Positions 60,951-64,000 of a stretch of DNA of 64,000 nt are shown here, one piece after another (within the stretch, counting starts at the first letter, position 1; every line of letters starts with the position of its first letter). Source of the DNA: Phylloscopus collybita. Lineage: Eukaryota; Chordata; Aves; Passeriformes; Phylloscopidae. The notes under the pieces are model-generated. The model was not told where the DNA came from and ran no database searches. It was given only the letters and a program-made list of their open reading frames with translations. Location: assembly GCA_027886175.1 (NCBI GenBank), contig JAJNNQ010000075.1:7047001-7111000 (forward strand), read 5' to 3'. Made by a program: the position numbers and the translations under genes.

Positions 60951-62479
60951 TATGGTTTTGGTATTTTTTTTCTACTTTCATATCCCATCTGTGCCTTTTT
61001 GATTTTTTTTATAAGTGTTTATTATTCCTCTCAGGCTTTATACTGTCCTTATAGCAAAACTTGCATTTATCTAAGAGTACAAAAGTGAAGAAGTATTTCA
61101 TAGCACAGAGAGTTTTTATGTGAGTTTGTGGGAGCTCCAGGTTTGCTGAATATTTTTGCAAATCCGGCTTTTGGTGTTTACTGTGTGTTTTTATGTGCTG
61201 CAATACTGAAAGGTTTCTCTGACTTTCACAGACATTTATTGAGAGCAGAATGTACCAAATCACAACCTTTACCCATAGCCAGAGCTCCATAATGAGTCCT
61301 GGCAGGTAAAAACGCATCTCTGTGTAATAGATTGGTCTCACAAGAAATCTTTCTCTGATGTCACTGCTGTTTCTGATGTGGGCCTGCACCCAGGTCCTGC
61401 AAAGAAGATGCTGAGACCTCTGACTGTGTGTCAGTGCCACTGAGCTCTTGCAACTCCTCACTGTTTGAATTGCAAGAGCAAGCAGGGAAGGATGTTGTTT
61501 ATTGTTTCTCTTCTCTTTGCTCTTAATGCACCTCGGTGCCAGAGCCTGGCCCTGTGAAGCCTGGAGGTGAGGATGTGATCTAAAAGCCTGCTTTAAGCCT
61601 GCACTTTTACCACTTGCTTTCAGAAGACTCTGGATCAGGGAAGGCTGTTACAGTCCTGTGAAGTGTCACTTCTGTCAGAAGTGTGGGGTGTGGTTTGCAA
61701 AAAACAAATGAGTGAGAAGACCAAGCCAGACATGATAAAACTGTGTGTCAGTTATGGCCACCAAATAGCCTTATCAAGTTTGCTAGCATGGTGTATAAAG
61801 TGTTACTGTTTCAAGTTACACAAAATAAGGGCAGTGACCCTCACACGTTTGAATACAGAACACAATGTACCTCTTCAGTGGAGGTAAGGTAGGTATATAC
61901 ATATAACATTTGTCATATGTATGGATAACATACACCATCTGTCTCTTCTGCCCGTCAGAATAATAATAGTGTACAGTCTACCTGTGGTCAATCTTCTTAG
62001 TTTCACATCTATAAGTTTGGAAGTATTTAATCTCATTCACATCTATTCATACTGATCAATAGGTGTGTTTCTGTATGGTGTAAAAGAAACACAAATCATT
62101 AGCTAATATAAATATGTAGATTACCAATAAATCACTTTTAAAGAGAGCCACCTGTGTGGAGCTTGGTCCTGACCTGGAGGCATAACCAGCAAGGTCAGTA
62201 ATCACCCCTGCTCTGCTCACTGAGACAGGAACTATCCAATGGCATTTTGGCCTGTGCAAAGAACAGTCCATTCAACAGAATGAGTGGGAGAAGCTGGGGA
62301 TGGAGCACTAGCTGGCCACACTCCTGGATCCTCTCCTCTTTCCTCCCACTGGGAGCACAGTGCAGTGGTAGCACTTAGTGCATCTTTTAGAGCAAGCCAA
62401 CCATTTCTGAACGACAATTTATTTACATAGGCGAGGAGAAATAGCTTCTTGGCAACTGTGTACATGCCAAATGCTGATT
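60951..62479. other. Unique intergenic DNA
   Basis: The minus-strand frame at 61009-61461 (150 codons) is one of the longer non-repetitive frames in the window, but I recognise no domain, signal peptide or splice context, so it is not called as a gene. TATA-rich words occur at 61890-61925. Confidence 0.45.
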
Positions 62480-62720
62480 TTCTATTTTAACTTCTAGACA
62501 CAATGGCAACTGGCTTGTTTGAAAGATGACAGATTATGAACTGAAGGGAGAGCTAATGAGGAGGGAGCAAATGTGAGCCCAAATCTGCACTTTCCCAGTG
62601 CATTGCCTCAATTTACAGCCTGGTGAAACACTTGAAATTGGGCTTGAGCCCAAGGAGCTTTTGAAATAATCAAACCAATTTATTTTTAGCTGAAAATACG
62701 AAGTAACTTTAAAATAGAAA
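62480..62720. promoter_or_regulatory. Candidate conserved noncoding block
   Basis: Balanced-composition, frame-poor DNA contains a CCAAT word next to AT-rich cores (about 62668-62690). The call rests on texture only and is weak. Confidence 0.2.
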
Positions 62721-64000
62721 TGAAAAGCTGGACAAGCCAGGAAAACAAGGAAGAGTGTGGGAACCAGTTGATAAGGTTGAAACCCATGCTGCCTTTGAGT
62801 ATCTGCAGGGTCGATGTCCCTTCCCTTTCTTGTTGCAAGTCAGGAAGGGACAAGAAATGAAACCCATACAAGGCTGTTATTCACCAGCAATTAGCTTTGC
62901 CTCTTAAAACTGTCAAGAATTACTCAGATGGCATTCCTAACACAATATTTAGGGAGTTAACAGGAGGCTGGCAAAAAAATACTCCAGTCATCCCTCAAAA
63001 AATAACCCAAAGACAACATATTTCATGGCTCCTTCTCCAGCACCTCCTGGGTCCATCCCTTTTGCAGCCTTAAAGCAAACAAATCACAGCTCCTCTACCT
63101 CTACCTTGGGATAAGGCTTCTTAAGATGGGAGAGTCATAGCTCTGCCCACATCTGGTTTAGCAGTGTGTGTAAGAGGGGAAAAAAGTGCTGCAATTGCTT
63201 CATTTCTCCTCTTTTCTGATCAGTGCTGGGGGTAATGGTTTCCTTGTTATGGCTTGTAGACTTCAGACTTCTGTTGGAAGCCCATAGGAGGGCTCAAATC
63301 TGACTCTTAAATAAAAAAGGTTTTGGTTCCAGCATAGCATATTTGTAAAATATCTACTGACAAGTCAAAAACTGTTCCACATGGCCTGTAAAGCATATGT
63401 TAAAAATTATGCATCATAGACCAGCTTTAAATTATTCATTTTTAATTCCTTCAGCCTTGAAGGGCCTTTAAACATTGACTACTGAGAAACAATCCTGCCA
63501 CTGAGGGAACAGCTATAAAATAAAAAAACTGGCTACTTAAAAATATAGAGAAAAATGCTTTACCTAGGCACAGTTTCTGAATTTTAAAATATGAATAAAG
63601 GTCTGGATCCCCACTTGGTAAAAGCTGATACAGCTCCTTTGAAGTCTGCATAACTCTCCCCCATCAGAAGTTGAAAGCCCTGGCCCAGACTTTAGGATAG
63701 ATATAGTTTCTCTACATAAGACGACAAGCAAGATTTGCATGGTTAGTTCAAACTATTCCATATTCACTGAGCTGTTGAGGAAATACTGTCTGTGAAACAA
63801 ATCCTGGATTCTTTCCCAAAACCATCTAAATGACACTTGCTAGTGAAATGCTACAGCATGAGGGGGATTGGATCCAGCAGGCTGGGCTGGACCCTGCTGT
63901 AATTCTGATGGCATTACCAGAGAGCACTTGTTACCTCCACCCTCGTTGGGGTGCATCAGGGAAACCGAGAGCACATGAAGGAATTGAGTGTAACACTGAT
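62721..64000. other. Unique intergenic DNA to the window edge
   Basis: No gene, repeat family or RNA was recognised. Small minus-strand frames (61-66 codons) have no family resemblance. Confidence 0.5.

Noticed and set aside
1..64000. CRISPR arrays, operons, tRNA or rRNA genes, phage or bacterial insertion sequences
   Set aside because: None seen; the sequence has vertebrate composition and avian repeats throughout.

Overview
This window looks like a gene-poor intergenic or intronic stretch of a bird genome, most likely a songbird or other neoavian macrochromosome. That rests on the repeats. All recognisable LINEs are CR1, several ending in the characteristic ATTCTATG-type 3' tail. The LTRs include three related ERVL-type copies and two other short solo LTRs. 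No mammalian-type SINE or L1 is visible. The background is AT-rich, CpG-poor vertebrate DNA. The species cannot be fixed from the sequence alone.

I find no protein-coding gene, tRNA, rRNA or bacterial-type feature that I can support. The longest open frames (up to 209 codons) are accounted for by strand-biased low-complexity DNA, antisense of repeats, or chance; none resembles a protein I know. The only recognisable coding remnants are decayed CR1 ORF2 (reverse transcriptase) fragments at 25.4-26.1, 27.4-28.6, 45.9-46.6 and 58.8-59.0 kb.

Layout. 1-18 kb is mostly unique DNA with one CR1 tail (9.0-9.4 kb), a phased 18-bp triplication near 5 kb and a homeodomain-site-rich block at 8.4-8.6 kb. 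18-23 kb holds a truncated ERVL-type LTR, an AT-rich block that reads like conserved regulatory DNA (20.7-21.9 kb) and a 158-bp stretch of only A and C. 25-30 kb is the densest repeat zone: a TTTTC tract, an old CR1, a 1.2-kb CR1 with an AT-rich hairpin insertion, and a 154-bp GGGA/GGAA tract. 30-45 kb is mostly unique, punctuated by 26 perfect GGGAA units (33.5 kb) and two more A/C-type asymmetric tracts (40.3 and 42.2 kb). 45.9-53.2 kb carries a CR1 and three LTRs. One of these (49.5-50.0 kb) has a 9-bp terminal inverted repeat and a 4-bp target duplication. 57.7-61 kb holds opposing CR1 tails and a clean nested insertion: a 298-bp solo LTR with a 6-bp target duplication sitting inside a CR1. 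The rest is unique sequence.

The best-supported observations are the nested LTR-in-CR1 with an exactly reconstructable insertion site, the three strand-asymmetric A/C tracts, the long triplex-prone purine arrays, and four short near-perfect palindromes, which is more than chance would predict. Regulatory calls rest on motif reading only. I see no evidence of a new gene system here.
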